Assembly: GCA_023412475.1 (NCBI GenBank)
Contig: JAEYNR010000009.1
Coordinates: 24,465-88,464, forward strand
Reading direction: 5' to 3'
DNA: 64,000 bases
DNA from: Fibrobacterota bacterium
GTDB taxonomy: Bacteria > Fibrobacterota > Chitinivibrionia > Chitinivibrionales > Chitinispirillaceae
Part shown: positions 63,875 to 64,000 of the stretch, piece by piece
How the letters are laid out: the number at the start of each line of letters is the position of its first letter
Numbering within the stretch: the stretch's first letter is position 1
Notes under the pieces: model-generated
Databases searched by the model: none
What the model was told of the DNA's origin: nothing
Seen by the model: the letters and a program-made list of their open reading frames with translations, nothing else
Position numbers and translations under genes: made by a program

Positions 63875-64000
63875 CTTGGTGAGCCGCGTTCCTCGTGGTA
63901 TCGTTCACAAAGAACCGTCACAAAAAAGAATTCTGTACGCGAATCGCCACGTAAATTATCAGATGAAGAGGAACAACAGGTGCTTGACTTACTTAATTCA
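63875..64000 (+). mobile_element. Transposase fragment (IS3-like ORFB/integrase type), runs off window
   Basis: 42 codons reading EPRSSWYRSQRTVTKKNSVRE then SPRKLSDEEEQQVLDLLNS. The SSWYR turn and the RKLSDEE..QVLDLL helix are typical of the N-terminal HTH part preceding the rve integrase core in IS3-related transposases. A stop precedes it at 63872, so the start is in another frame (as in -1 frameshifted ORFAB) or lost. The catalytic DDE part would lie beyond the window. Confidence 0.6.

Overview
The window looks like a chromosomal segment of a motile, diderm, polysaccharide-degrading bacterium of the FCB group. The closest match by gene style is Fibrobacterota or a relative (Chitinispirillum-like). 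The reasons are: secreted xylan-degrading enzymes with C-terminal Por-type sorting-like modules, a PorV/PorQ-like barrel, an Mla lipid transporter, a type IV pilus motor set, and a sigma-54-linked flagellar operon with a FliY-type switch protein. The assignment comes from reading protein sequences only; no search was run.

Layout. 1-7.6 kb: a minus-strand xylan locus (GH30 cut by the window edge, a GH43-like propeller enzyme, two GH43 enzymes). These share carbohydrate-binding and tail modules, and two of the genes have the same TGTTC-N9-GAACA palindrome about 100 bp upstream. 7.9-8.9 kb: a YihY/BrkB membrane protein. 9.1-23.9 kb: a long minus-strand flagellar operon in transcription order motE, fliK, flgD, a flagellar-operon protein, flgE, flbD, motA, motB, fliL, fliM, fliY, fliO, fliP, fliQ, fliR, flhB. 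It is headed by a near-perfect sigma-54 promoter at 23935-23950. FlgD carries a duplicated hook-cap domain. 24-29 kb: small orphan genes (NTF2-like, double PRC-barrel, ankyrin, SPOR lipoprotein, and a membrane-anchored protein that seems to start at ATT). 29-33.5 kb: pilB-pilT-pilC and a FlgM-like anti-sigma-28 factor. 33.8-37.4 kb: AraC regulator, aspartate kinase, a tandem-HTH protein with a lysine-rich tail, ferredoxin. 38-40.5 kb: mlaE-mlaF-mlaD. 41-44.2 kb: an AsmA-like protein, a sigma-54 response regulator, a YbgC thioesterase.

Accessory part, 44.3-54.8 kb: a decayed nonribosomal peptide synthetase fragment joined to a short-chain-dehydrogenase tail, a ~1570-residue secreted multidomain protein ending in a dockerin-like module, two orphan ORFs, a ten-unit 43-bp tandem array, a predicted helical protein and a PorV/PorQ-like barrel. 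55-64 kb: an unusual regulator with a catalytically dead low-molecular-weight-phosphatase-like domain in front of PAS and sigma-54 activator domains, a PTS enzyme I overlapping a TIGR02757 gene, a coiled-coil exported protein, an exported histidine phosphatase, and at the right edge an ATPase remnant next to a truncated transposase.

The gene-free stretches are also notable. At least eight copies of a degenerate AT-rich repeat with a conserved ~40-bp core lie between genes throughout the window, in both orientations. Two of them sit inside units bounded by inverted ends, so a non-autonomous transposon (MITE-like) origin is plausible. I found no rRNA, no convincing tRNA and no CRISPR array.
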